A stretch of 64,000 bases of DNA, taken from contig CAJUDM010000008.1 in assembly GCA_910584915.1 (NCBI GenBank), positions 103,175 through 167,174 on the forward strand, in the 5' to 3' direction. How positions within the stretch are numbered: the stretch's first letter is position 1; each line of letters starts with the position of its first letter. Below, in pieces: positions 34,233 through 42,636 of this stretch. The position numbers were made by a program, and so were the translations under genes. The stretch is from an uncultured Lachnospiraceae bacterium. GTDB taxonomy: Bacteria > Bacillota > Clostridia > Lachnospirales > Lachnospiraceae. The notes under the pieces were generated by a model. It had not been told where the DNA came from. It ran no database searches and was given only the letters and a program-made list of their open reading frames with translations.

Positions 34233-35213
34233 ATGGCAATATTATATACAATAGGAAATATTAATTTACATACAGTAGAATTGGTGGCGAGATCGGTCAG
34301 AGAAGCGGAACCGCAGATCAGCATTCACAAAGTGGTGATCTTTGACAGTACGGAGAGTGAAAAACTGCAGAATGAGCAGGTTGAGATCTACAGAAGATAT
34401 TTCGGCAATTTTATCAGAGAGGGAATACGGCTTAATCATGACGGGAGTATCGACACCTCATCGCTTTTTTATGTGTTTGCAAATGAGGAAGAAAAGATTG
34501 TCGATCTGAGCAATGGACAGAAATTTACATCCTCTCTGCTGTTTATGGCGGCGAATTTATGTCAGATAGACCGTATTTACTATCTGATGTTAAAGACTGC
34601 GCCCAAAAAGGATATGGTTGCCGGGCGGGACTATGATTACATAAAAATGAGGCAGGTAGATTGTGTAAGTAAATTGGCTAAGATCAGTTATTTTGATCTG
34701 ATCTATTATAACGATGGGATAAAGGAATTGTTTTCCGAAAGTGAGAGAACGAAAAAGGGACCGTTAAAGGTGATATATGAGGGATTAAACAGCGGGATCA
34801 AAGAATTCTTTTCCGGTACGGATTTCCGAAGCGTGGTGGCAAATGTGACGATAGGAAATGAGAGCATTATCAATTCGTTGCTTTCCTTTTTACAGTATGA
34901 CAGGGATTGCCGGCAGTTTTGTTCGGAGAACAATATTTATATTACAGCGAATAAAGATCCGGTCGGGATACTGACCTATTTTTCAAGAAAATATGTGAAA
35001 GACGGGAGAAAAAAGGAGATACTGGCATTGGCGGCGGTGCCCAGTCTTGTCGCCGCATTGAGGGAATATCGGAATATTGCAGCGCATTATTCGGAAAACG
35101 GTATCGAGCTGACGGAGGATCAGGGGAGGATCGTCATCAATCTGTGTATTGAAGTGATAAAGTGTATCCGTGAAAATGCTGGTTTCTGGGAGTTTATGAA
35201 AAGGAGAAGGTAG
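34233..35213 (+). CDS. CARF-HEPN protein: putative cyclic-oligonucleotide-activated ribonuclease
   Basis: This is a 326-aa protein. The N-terminal ~150 residues look like a CARF ligand-binding Rossmann domain: the start AILYTIGNINL, and VDLSNGQKFTSSLLFMAA at ~90-107, which matches the DxTxGxK-type CARF loop. The C-terminal helical part has a HEPN RNase motif, REYRNIAAHY with Arg280-x4-His285. That is the Csm6/Csx1 layout. The next gene, one base away, encodes a minimal CRISPR polymerase. The pair would form a CRISPR-independent signalling system in which the polymerase product controls the nuclease (inference based on known mCpol neighbourhoods). Confidence 0.72.
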   Translation: MAILYTIGNINLHTVELVARSVREAEPQISIHKVVIFDSTESEKLQNEQVEIYRRYFGNFIREGIRLNHDGSIDTSSLFYVFANEEEKIVDLSNGQKFTSSLLFMAANLCQIDRIYYLMLKTAPKKDMVAGRDYDYIKMRQVDCVSKLAKISYFDLIYYNDGIKELFSESERTKKGPLKVIYEGLNSGIKEFFSGTDFRSVVANVTIGNESIINSLLSFLQYDRDCRQFCSENNIYITANKDPVGILTYFSRKYVKDGRKKEILALAAVPSLVAALREYRNIAAHYSENGIELTEDQGRIVINLCIEVIKCIRENAGFWEFMKRRR

Positions 35214-35214
35214 A

Positions 35215-35610
35215 ATGGGAGATATGTATATTGCAATAGACGGGGATTCCGTCGGGATACGGTTACAACAACTTATTTTGGAGGAAAGATTAGAGGAATT
35301 GAAGTCTTTCAGCAATTCGATCCATGATACATTGCTCAGTTTTGTCCGAATTTTGGAGAAGCATGGCGCTGTTGTCTATATGCATGGCGGGGACAACATA
35401 TTTGCGAAATGCACCAGGGAATGCGCGCAGATCGTATCTGAATATGTAGCTGTTGAAAATAAAAGAAACCGGATATGTTATTCTCTTGCCATCGGGAAAA
35501 ATACGCAGGATACTTATATGGGCTTGCAGTATGCTAAGAGCAGTAAGCATCATTATATTGAGGTGGTCCGCGAGGGGGAGAAGATACTGTTCCGGGACGT
35601 TGATCTTTGA
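35215..35610 (+). CDS. minimal CRISPR polymerase (mCpol) domain protein
   Basis: This 131-aa protein is a compact palm domain. Metal-binding AIDGDSVG (Asp9, Asp11) sits near the N-terminus. The second catalytic site is MHGGDNIF (Asp60), a GGDN variant of the GGDD found in Cas10 palms. GKNTQDTYMGLQYAKSSKHH is the helix with the conserved Lys/His region. mCpol proteins are small relatives of the Cas10 cyclase palm, proposed and later shown to make cyclic nucleotides in CRISPR-free defence systems. AAAAGGAGAAGG precedes ATG 35215, one base after the CARF-HEPN stop. Confidence 0.75.
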   Translation: MGDMYIAIDGDSVGIRLQQLILEERLEELKSFSNSIHDTLLSFVRILEKHGAVVYMHGGDNIFAKCTRECAQIVSEYVAVENKRNRICYSLAIGKNTQDTYMGLQYAKSSKHHYIEVVREGEKILFRDVDL

Positions 35611-35831
35611 CTTTCTCAGAACATTATGCATTAGCAGCAATATCCGGGGATGAAATATTGATATGGTTTGAGGAAATGGTCTTACGCGTTGTACAAGTTT
35701 TTGGAATATGTTATCGGACAGTGACGGATTGGGAATCAGACAACCGCCATGCACTGGAATATGTGCTCCATCTTTTGGAGTATTATATTCGGCATGAAAA
35801 CATTCGCAAGGAGAATACGGAAAATGAATGA
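35607..35831 (+). CDS. 74-aa ORF overlapping mCpol (TTG start)
   Basis: TTG 35607 overlaps the mCpol stop as TTGA, and the frame ends at 35831, overlapping the next start. The product is helical and acidic-aromatic (ISGDEILIWFEEMVLRVVQVFG, WESDNRHALEYVLHLLEYYI). There is no clear ribosome binding site, so translation would depend on coupling. It could be a third component of the mCpol system or a gene remnant. I recognise no family. Confidence 0.4.
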   Translation: MTFSEHYALAAISGDEILIWFEEMVLRVVQVFGICYRTVTDWESDNRHALEYVLHLLEYYIRHENIRKENTENE

Positions 35832-36816
35832 TTCAAATATTATTATGTATACAACCGAAGATGGACTCACAAAAATTGAAGTCACCTTTGATGAGGATAC
35901 GGTTTGGCTGTCGCTTGATCAGATGGCAGAGTTGTTTCAGCGGGATAAATCGACGATATCAAGGCATATAAAAAATATATTTACAGAAGGCGAACTCCGA
36001 CAGAACTCAACTGTTGCAAAATTTGCAACGGTTCAAATGGAAGGAAGTCGCAGTGTATCCAGAGATATTGAGTATTACAATCTGGATGTGATCATTTCTG
36101 TTGGCTATCGTGTGAAATCTTTGCGTGGCACACAGTTCCGTATTTGGGCAAGCTCCATCCTGAAAGAATATATGAAAAAAGGGTTTGCACTGGATGACGA
36201 CCGTCTGAAACGATTGGGCGGAGGGAACTATTTTGATGAGCTGTTGGCTCGTATACGGGATATTCGTTCTTCGGAGAAAGTCTTTTGGAGAAAGGTGTTG
36301 GAAATCTATGCTACAAGCATTGATTACGATCCCTCTGCAGAAGCGTCTGTTTTATTCTTCAAACAGGTACAAAATAAAATGCATTGGGCGGCACACAAAC
36401 ACACAGCGGCAGAAATTGTTTACCAACGGGCGGATGCCGAAAAAGAGAATATGGGGCTGACTTCATGGGAAGGGAAGCAGATCAGGCGTTCCGATACGGA
36501 AATCGCTAAAAATTATCTGACCCGGACAGAGTTGGATGCCCTGAATAAGATCGTGTCGGCGTATCTTGATATTGCGGAAGTGAGGGCGTTGGCGCATGAA
36601 CCGATGTATATGAAGGACTGGCTGGAGACGATCGACGATTATCTGAAAATGACCAGACGGGATATTTTGACGACAAAAGGGCGTGTGACGCATAAACAGG
36701 CAATTGACAAAGCTCATAAGGAATATGGAAAGTACCGGAAGAAGCAGGATGAATTGCTCTCGCCGGTTGAACAGCATTTTATAGAGAGCATCAAGGAATT
36801 GGAGGCGTTAGAATAA
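35824..36816 (+). CDS. RhuM-family protein
   Basis: This is a 330-aa protein from ATG 35824 (AAGGAG 11 bases upstream). It has the RhuM pattern: IIMYTTEDGLTKIEVTFDEDTVWLSLDQMAELF at the start, FQRDKSTISRHIKNIF (winged-HTH-like), EYYNLDVIISVGYRVKS, GTQFRIWAS and LKEYMKKGFALDD. RhuM proteins occur on mobile and defence islands, often beside Fic or restriction genes; their molecular role is unclear. The overlap with the previous ORF suggests it belongs to the mCpol operon or was captured next to it. Confidence 0.85.
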   Translation: MNDSNIIMYTTEDGLTKIEVTFDEDTVWLSLDQMAELFQRDKSTISRHIKNIFTEGELRQNSTVAKFATVQMEGSRSVSRDIEYYNLDVIISVGYRVKSLRGTQFRIWASSILKEYMKKGFALDDDRLKRLGGGNYFDELLARIRDIRSSEKVFWRKVLEIYATSIDYDPSAEASVLFFKQVQNKMHWAAHKHTAAEIVYQRADAEKENMGLTSWEGKQIRRSDTEIAKNYLTRTELDALNKIVSAYLDIAEVRALAHEPMYMKDWLETIDDYLKMTRRDILTTKGRVTHKQAIDKAHKEYGKYRKKQDELLSPVEQHFIESIKELEALE

Positions 36817-36838
36817 CTGAGAAGAAGGAAGTCACACG

Positions 36839-37366
36839 GTGAAGCCGTTGGAGATCGAGATCCCGAAGGGGAGGCTGACTGTTGCGACGGGAGTGTCAGG
36901 TTCAGGCAAAACCACGATGGTCCTGGAGAGTCTTGTACCGGGGCTTGCGGCGGTCGCCGCGGGGAAAAAACTGCCGGAGCATGTGAGGGCTGTCGGGGCG
37001 GCGGGGATCGGGCATGTGAAGCTGATCAATTCTGCGCCGGTCGGGATCAATGTGCGTTCCACCGTGGCGACCTATGCGGGCGTCCACGATGAGCTGAGGA
37101 AAATTTACGCGAGGACGGCGGAGGCAAAAAGGCTCGGGTACAAAGCGGGGGCTTTTTCCTATAACACGGGCGATCTCAGGTGCCCTGTGTGCGACGGCAC
37201 GGTCGTCGTCATCGAGCATGATCTGGATGTAATATGGAATGCGGATCATATTATTGATATGGGACCGGGCGGCGGTGAGGACGGCGGAAAAGTTGTTGTC
37301 TGCGGGACGGTTGGGAAGGTGAGAGGATGTAGGGGGATTTTTGTGAGGGAGAGATGTGGCTGTTGA
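36839..37366 (+). pseudogene. collapsed uvrA (excinuclease ABC subunit A) remnant
   Basis: The 175-residue frame from GTG 36839 has the second UvrA Walker A (ATGVSGSGKTTMVLESL), the SAPVGINVRSTVATY insert and the start of the zinc finger (LRCPVCDGT). It then jumps straight to the end of UvrA (VVVIEHDLDVIWNADHIIDMG). The remaining zinc finger, the ABC signature and Walker B are gone, as is the whole N-terminal half. It cannot be a working excinuclease. It is a remnant of a UvrA-like gene after an internal deletion. Confidence 0.85.
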
Positions 37367-37508
37367 GGATATTCAAAATATGGATCAAATGGATGATTTA
37401 TATGGATTTTTCTCTGGAGAATGCATGGTAAAAATGGCAGGAAACATGATGGGACAATTACGCATATATGCTTTAATCTATGGGAAAGGTATAGTAGAAA
37501 ATGGCTGA
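37356..37508 (+). CDS. 50-codon ORF, doubtful
   Basis: GTG 37356 behind GAGGGAGA reads to TGA 37508. The product contains MDQMDDLYGFF and MVKMAGNMMGQLRIYALIY. It has no recognised relatives. It lies at the left edge of the AT-rich defence section. Confidence 0.2.
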   Translation: MAVEDIQNMDQMDDLYGFFSGECMVKMAGNMMGQLRIYALIYGKGIVENG

Positions 37509-37887
37509 GTTATGATGTCATATTTGTTTCTATGTGATAAAACTGCGTAAATACGCAAAATGTTTAATAGGAATTAAAAAAGCCTAAAAGATATTTCGGT
37601 TAAAATTTGCTGAAATATCTTACAGGAGTAATTGCAATGGAAAGCGGAATTAAAAGATGGAAGTGACATGTTCCATGAAGAGTGTGATCTACAATGAGTT
37701 CAGGATGTGCAGTTACAGAGGCGATGTGGAAAGTCTAAATACTCCGAAACCGTTTTATAGTGAGAAAGGGATTCAGGTGATAAATATGTATGATTTTTTG
37801 CTGAATCCGGGAACGGTGGAGATGTGAGTGGTAAGAGCCAGTTGCAGATTTTTACTTTTACAAACTATTATTGGGGGAGATATTGTT
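37509..37887. other. gene-poor stretch with two inverted repeats
   Basis: The only clear structures are GCGTA-AA-TACGC (37545-37556) and AAGATATTTC/GAAATATCTT (37588-37597 with 37612-37621, 14-base loop). A 50-codon frame at 37675-37827 has no ribosome binding site and is probably chance. The stretch marks the shift to AT-rich island DNA. Confidence 0.4.
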
Positions 37888-39045
37888 ATGCGTGATGAAA
37901 TTGATAGAACACAGGATGCAGCATTACAGGTTATGACAGATATGGAGAACATTTCAGGTACGAGAGATCTGGACACGTCTTTGGCAGGTGCAATTAAGAT
38001 TCCACTGGCGGATATATCCGCGCTTGGAGTTGCGTTCGGACCTCTTACTGCGGCAATCCAAACTGCGATCACAGGCAGCGGCGGTTCCGGTATTTATTAT
38101 GTCAATACAAAAGGGATGCAGATGTTTTCAACCGGCGAAGGCTTTATCGGTTCGCTGAAGTCCGCGACTGGGGGAGTCGGAGGCGGACAGGCGCGGATGA
38201 CAGCGCTTGCCTGTGATCCCACTATGCTGTTTATGGCGGCAGCCTTGTTGAATATTGAGAAAAAGCTCAACGCCATTCAGGAAACCCAGGAGGAGATTTT
38301 GGAGTTTTTGAAAGAAAAAGAGCAGGCGACAATGCAGGGAAATTTCAATGTTCTCAATGATGTTATGAACAATTTCAAATATAACTGGGATAATGAGACT
38401 TATAAGACGAACAAGCATATTCTTGTTCAGCAGATCAAGAAGGAAGCGGAGGGAAGTATTGTCCTGTATCGGAATCATATCGTTAAGGGGCTGAAAAAGA
38501 AGGGAATCATTCATACTGATCAGGAAGTCAAAAGTATGCTGAAAAAGTTACAGGCACAGTTTGGAGATTACCGGCTGGCGCTGTATCTCTACGCTTATTC
38601 CACATTTTTGGAAGTGATGCTGTTGGGGAACTTTGGCGAAGAGTATCTGAACAGTGTTGAACAGCGCATCTCAGATTATTCTTATCAATACCGTAGTCTC
38701 TATACCGAATGCTATAATCTGGTGGAGGATTACTCGAAGGCTTCCATTCAGACAGGTATGCTGAGCGGTCTGGCTAAGACAAGCAGATTTATGGGGGATA
38801 CTATCGCGAAGGTTCCCCTTATTGGGAAATCTCAGTTGGATGAAAGTTTGATTGAAGTGAGCAGCAAATTGGGCGGGAAGGAAGAGAGGCGTACTGCGGC
38901 GAATATGGAGAAGTTTGTGCAGAATAGGGTTGATGTGGTATGGGTGTTTGTTGAGAGTATTCGAGTAGTGAAAGGGCTTTATAATGGGGAGGTTACTTAC
39001 TTTTTGGATGGGGGGAGTGTGTGTATTCAGCAGAATGTAGGATAA
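37888..39045 (+). CDS. 385-aa protein of unknown function in the defence island
   Basis: The start is ATG 37888, behind GGGGGAG. After an acidic N-terminus, residues ~45-110 are Gly/Ala-rich and hydrophobic (VAFGPLTAAIQTAITGSGGSG, FIGSLKSATGGVGGG). A coiled coil follows (LLNIEKKLNAIQETQEEILEFLKEKEQ), then a helical C-terminal half. I recognise no family. The Gly-rich hydrophobic segment before a long helical bundle would fit a membrane-acting effector, but that is speculation. It lies between the uvrA remnant and an Mrr-like nuclease. Confidence 0.6.
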   Translation: MRDEIDRTQDAALQVMTDMENISGTRDLDTSLAGAIKIPLADISALGVAFGPLTAAIQTAITGSGGSGIYYVNTKGMQMFSTGEGFIGSLKSATGGVGGGQARMTALACDPTMLFMAAALLNIEKKLNAIQETQEEILEFLKEKEQATMQGNFNVLNDVMNNFKYNWDNETYKTNKHILVQQIKKEAEGSIVLYRNHIVKGLKKKGIIHTDQEVKSMLKKLQAQFGDYRLALYLYAYSTFLEVMLLGNFGEEYLNSVEQRISDYSYQYRSLYTECYNLVEDYSKASIQTGMLSGLAKTSRFMGDTIAKVPLIGKSQLDESLIEVSSKLGGKEERRTAANMEKFVQNRVDVVWVFVESIRVVKGLYNGEVTYFLDGGSVCIQQNVG

Positions 39046-39166
39046 ATTAGTCATCGTTAAAAATGTGAATGGAGTTTTTTGCTGAGATTTAACAGATTTA
39101 ATGGAAAAAGGATCAGGTTGTGTTAGTAATAGTTGATGCCGATATTGGGCAGAAAAGGATAGAGTC

Positions 39167-40558
39167 ATGACAAAGGATGAATTTATTGAAAAATGCGAAT
39201 CTGTATATATGATTGATTTCATAGATGAGGATAATGAGATTGTAATAATAGGTCGAAAAAAATCAGAAAATGAGCGTATTATGTTTGAAGATGGAGTGAT
39301 TATTGATTTAGAAGAGGATTCTTGTGACATATACCAAGTATTTACATATGGAGATTATGACAGTTTACTTATTATTCGTGAGGTTCATCGAGAAAAATTG
39401 TTGCTAATGCAGGCTTTAGGAAAGATATATGGCATATTGCCAGAGTTGGATTTCTATGATGGAATGGGATGTCCATGTACAGATGAACATGTGGGATATT
39501 TTAATGTGGAATATGATTTTGAAAAGGTCAATCAAATTCTGGATGCTTTTGAATCGGCCTATACATTAGCTAAAAATACGGAAATAGATGAAAATTATTT
39601 AATGCAATATTTCAAATCGGAATATCGGACCTTTTTAGAATATGAAGATGAAATAAAATATGCTTATAGAACATTGATGGGAGCTGGCTATTTTTCTGTT
39701 TCTGAACGACTTTCTTCAGAATTTGGCAATATAGATAATGCATTTGTAGATAGAAAGGGAGCATTCCTTGTAGGTTTTGGAGAGGATTCTTTAAAAAAGA
39801 TTACAGATTTAATGGATTTTCAGACTTATAAAATTGATGAAATATGTTTTGGCAAAGATTACTGTTTGGTTCGAGCTGGTGAATTAAAGGTTTCATTAGA
39901 CAGTGATTATCTTAGGCGTATCAATGCATTTTTAGATATCATGGAGATGGAAGATAAAGATTACTTAAAGTATGAGATAAGTCAAAAATTAATGGTAGTT
40001 AAAACTTCATATAGTGACTTTTGGGCAATAATATTAGCTATAAACGGTGAGCAGGATATATTTGCGGTTAAGGAGTATAAGAGCATTCAGGGAATGTATA
40101 ATAAGTTGTTGCCATTTATATCTTCAGAGTTATTGCATGAAGAGTATAATTTTTCAAAGTTGGATGGCAAAGCATTTGAGAAATTGTGTAGAGACTTATT
40201 AGTGGATATGGGCTTTTTAAATGTTGTTCAAAGAGGAAAGACGAGGGCTTCAGATGGAGGTGTAGATTTAGAAGCAGATACGATAGTTAAAACTATTTTT
40301 GGAGAAGAGAAACAACATTGGATTTTCCAATGTAAACATACAAAGGCTCAAATAGATAGAAAAGATATTTCTGAAATACCAGATTTACTTGATGAGTTTA
40401 ATGCTAGTGGTTATGGATTGTTTTATAGTGGTATATTAAGCCCGCAAACGCTAGATAGAATAAAGAGAAAAGAATCTATTAAATATTGGACGAGAGGAGA
40501 GTTGGAAATTTTGCTAAGGAAATACAAAAATACAGCGATTAGATATTTTGGAATTTAA
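39167..40558 (+). CDS. Mrr-like restriction endonuclease-domain protein
   Basis: This is a 463-aa protein. Residues ~1-320 are an unrecognised acidic domain. The C-terminal ~130 residues are an Mrr/REase fold: LDGKAFEKLCRDLLVDMGF, then SDGGVDLEADT (catalytic Asp) and HWIFQCKHTKAQI (the QxK motif of PD-(D/E)xK nucleases). Mrr enzymes cut modified DNA. AT content is high, as in the operon that follows. It may be a stand-alone type IV restriction enzyme, or it may act with the nearby phosphorothioation system. Confidence 0.8.
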   Translation: MTKDEFIEKCESVYMIDFIDEDNEIVIIGRKKSENERIMFEDGVIIDLEEDSCDIYQVFTYGDYDSLLIIREVHREKLLLMQALGKIYGILPELDFYDGMGCPCTDEHVGYFNVEYDFEKVNQILDAFESAYTLAKNTEIDENYLMQYFKSEYRTFLEYEDEIKYAYRTLMGAGYFSVSERLSSEFGNIDNAFVDRKGAFLVGFGEDSLKKITDLMDFQTYKIDEICFGKDYCLVRAGELKVSLDSDYLRRINAFLDIMEMEDKDYLKYEISQKLMVVKTSYSDFWAIILAINGEQDIFAVKEYKSIQGMYNKLLPFISSELLHEEYNFSKLDGKAFEKLCRDLLVDMGFLNVVQRGKTRASDGGVDLEADTIVKTIFGEEKQHWIFQCKHTKAQIDRKDISEIPDLLDEFNASGYGLFYSGILSPQTLDRIKRKESIKYWTRGELEILLRKYKNTAIRYFGI

Positions 40559-40904
40559 TATTGAAAGAGTGTTGTAAAAATGTGTTAAACAGTTTTGTTG
40601 AGTAATAAAAAGACGGTTAGAAAGATGTCCATGATTTGGGACTAAAATTCTGTGAAGTCAGAAAAAGTCCATTTTTTGGGACACATAAAATTGTATTATG
40701 TATTCCAATAAAGATTTGTCCAATTAAATGATATTCGTAGGAGTTTAAATAATATTTCTATATTTTTGATGCTGGATAGAAAGCTCTGTGGTATTATATA
40801 TAATGAGTTGTTTTATGTCTGTTGTCTAAGAGCTTGCGAATACTGGATTGTAATATTGGGGATATTTATGACACAATAAAGACCGAGCAGGAATTGAAAA
40901 GTAT
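40559..40904. other. AT-rich intergenic region upstream of the Ssp operon
   Basis: It contains two copies of an imperfect palindrome, GTCCATGATTTGGGAC (40627-40642) and GTCCATTTTTTGGGAC (40667-40682), 40 bases apart. An AT-rich run with TATAAT (40799-40804) could hold the operon promoter. No gene was seen. Confidence 0.4.
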
Positions 40905-42635
40905 ATGATAGAGAGAATATGCCCTGTGTGCAGGGTGCCTATGAATGGTGAAAAGTGTATAAAGCCTGATTGTGGTTGTGCGACGGAAATGTCTTCTACA
41001 ATTTATTGGTGTGATAAATGTAATATACCTATCTTTGACAAGGTGTGTCCTGTTTGTGGAACAGAGGGGAAATACATTTCAACGGATATGAGACCTGTAT
41101 TTCCGGAAGAGAATGCACTAATCTCTATTATTTTAAAGGGTGATCCGGCAGGGTATCAAACTTCATCAGTGTGGTATGGGGGTGGGGTTTATATCATAGA
41201 CGGGGAAAAGGTAAAGCTTTCTGTCACAGAAATGAACGGACGATCGCTTGAAGAAATAAGTAAGATTAAAGAGATGTATGATCAATTTGCGACACAGATA
41301 GAGTACACTTTTTTTGATGCGTTTATAGAAAAGTTTATACAGGCTAATACGGATAGATATAATTACATAACAGAGGAAGCAGTTCATTTTGTGCAGCAAT
41401 ATAAAGATAAATATGCAATTGAAGATATGATGGTTTCGTTTAGTGGGGGGAAGGATTCTACAGTTACTTCGCATGTTGTCAATAGGGCGTTGGGGACAAA
41501 TAAAGTCTTGCATGTGTTCGGTGATACAACGTTAGAATTTCCATATACGTTGGAATATAAAAAACGTTTCAACAAGAATGAGGAATCTCAGGGAGTCAGA
41601 GTTTTAACAGCGAAGAATAGAGAAAAAAATTTCGAAGAGTTGTGTGATGTTGTCGGTCCTCCCAGCAGAGTTATGCGGTGGTGTTGCACTGTATTTAAAA
41701 CCGGAGCGATTCAGAAAACTATTTCATCCGCTTTTAAAGATAAAAATAATATTTTGAGCTTTCAGGGGATTCGCCACAATGAATCTGCAAGTAGAAGCAA
41801 GTATGAAAGGGAAAGTGAAAGCCCTAAAATTTCAAAACAGACGGTAGTATCTCCGATTATTGATTGGATTGATTATGATGTCTGGCTTTATATATTGACA
41901 ACTAAGATAGATTTTAATGATGCATACAGGCTTGGATGGACAAGAGTTGGCTGCTGGTGCTGTCCCAATAATGGAGCATGGTCGGAATTCCTGGCAAAAG
42001 TTCATATGTATGATCAGTATGTTCACTGGCATAATTTACTTGTGAATTTTGCAATACAGATCGGAAAACCAGATCCGGAAGAGTATGTAAATGATGGCGG
42101 CTGGAAAGCAAGACAAGGAGGTAATGGTCTTGCGGCGGCACAGACATCTATTGTTTCATTTGAACCTTGTGCAACGGAGGAGAATGCTTTCAATTATGAT
42201 CTGCAAAGACCGATCACAGGAGAATTATATGAGTTGTTTAAGCCATTTGGATATATAAATAAGGAATTAGGAAATAAACGGCTTGGTGAAGTTTATGTTA
42301 TGGATAAAGCAGGAAAAGTTATTTTGATTCTTCAGGGCAGAGTTGGCGGCACGAAACTAAAAGCGATTATAAAAGATATACATATAGCAAAAGCTAAAAC
42401 TTTGTCAGCGGCGGAAGGAAAGATTCAGTGTCAGCTTACAAAATACCAGATGTGTTTGGGGTGTAAGGCATGTGAGAGTGTTTGCAAGTATGATGCAATA
42501 AAAATCAGGGATGATGGAACAGGTAAGATTACTTATTCGATAGACAATGATAAATGTAAGAGATGTACAGAATGCGTTGGACATTTTGACGCGGGATGCT
42601 ACATGAGAAAAGTATTATGTATAAAGAGGGCATAG
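40905..42635 (+). CDS. sspD: SspD-like PAPS-reductase/ATP-pyrophosphatase with zinc ribbon and 4Fe-4S domain
   Basis: This is a 576-aa protein with three parts. Residues 1-55 have paired Cys motifs (CPVC, CDKC, CPVCG) like a zinc ribbon. Residues ~165-400 are the PP-loop sulfurtransferase domain (MMVSFSGGKDSTVTSHV, then RWCCTVFKTGAI and GCWCCPNNGAW). The C-terminal ~70 residues are ferredoxin-like (MCLGCKACESVCKYDAIKI and CKRCTEC). DndC/SspD proteins activate the DNA backbone for sulfur insertion. The following genes (DUF4007, ATPase, cysteine desulfurase) fit the Ssp single-strand phosphorothioation set. The zinc ribbon and ferredoxin are additions to the core domain. Confidence 0.8.
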   Translation: MIERICPVCRVPMNGEKCIKPDCGCATEMSSTIYWCDKCNIPIFDKVCPVCGTEGKYISTDMRPVFPEENALISIILKGDPAGYQTSSVWYGGGVYIIDGEKVKLSVTEMNGRSLEEISKIKEMYDQFATQIEYTFFDAFIEKFIQANTDRYNYITEEAVHFVQQYKDKYAIEDMMVSFSGGKDSTVTSHVVNRALGTNKVLHVFGDTTLEFPYTLEYKKRFNKNEESQGVRVLTAKNREKNFEELCDVVGPPSRVMRWCCTVFKTGAIQKTISSAFKDKNNILSFQGIRHNESASRSKYERESESPKISKQTVVSPIIDWIDYDVWLYILTTKIDFNDAYRLGWTRVGCWCCPNNGAWSEFLAKVHMYDQYVHWHNLLVNFAIQIGKPDPEEYVNDGGWKARQGGNGLAAAQTSIVSFEPCATEENAFNYDLQRPITGELYELFKPFGYINKELGNKRLGEVYVMDKAGKVILILQGRVGGTKLKAIIKDIHIAKAKTLSAAEGKIQCQLTKYQMCLGCKACESVCKYDAIKIRDDGTGKITYSIDNDKCKRCTECVGHFDAGCYMRKVLCIKRA

Positions 42636-42636
42636 T

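Noticed and set aside
34233..35610. A type III CRISPR-Cas locus suggested by CARF-HEPN and a Cas10-like palm
   Set aside because: No repeat-spacer array, Cas7/Cas5 or full Cas10 is visible anywhere in the window; the palm protein is only 131 aa.
36839..37366. A functional UvrA-like ABC protein
   Set aside because: The ABC signature, Walker B and most of the zinc finger are missing, so the ATPase site cannot form.
37675..37827. 50-codon ORF directly before the 385-aa gene
   Set aside because: No ribosome binding site and no recognisable sequence; probably chance, so mentioned only in the intergenic entry.
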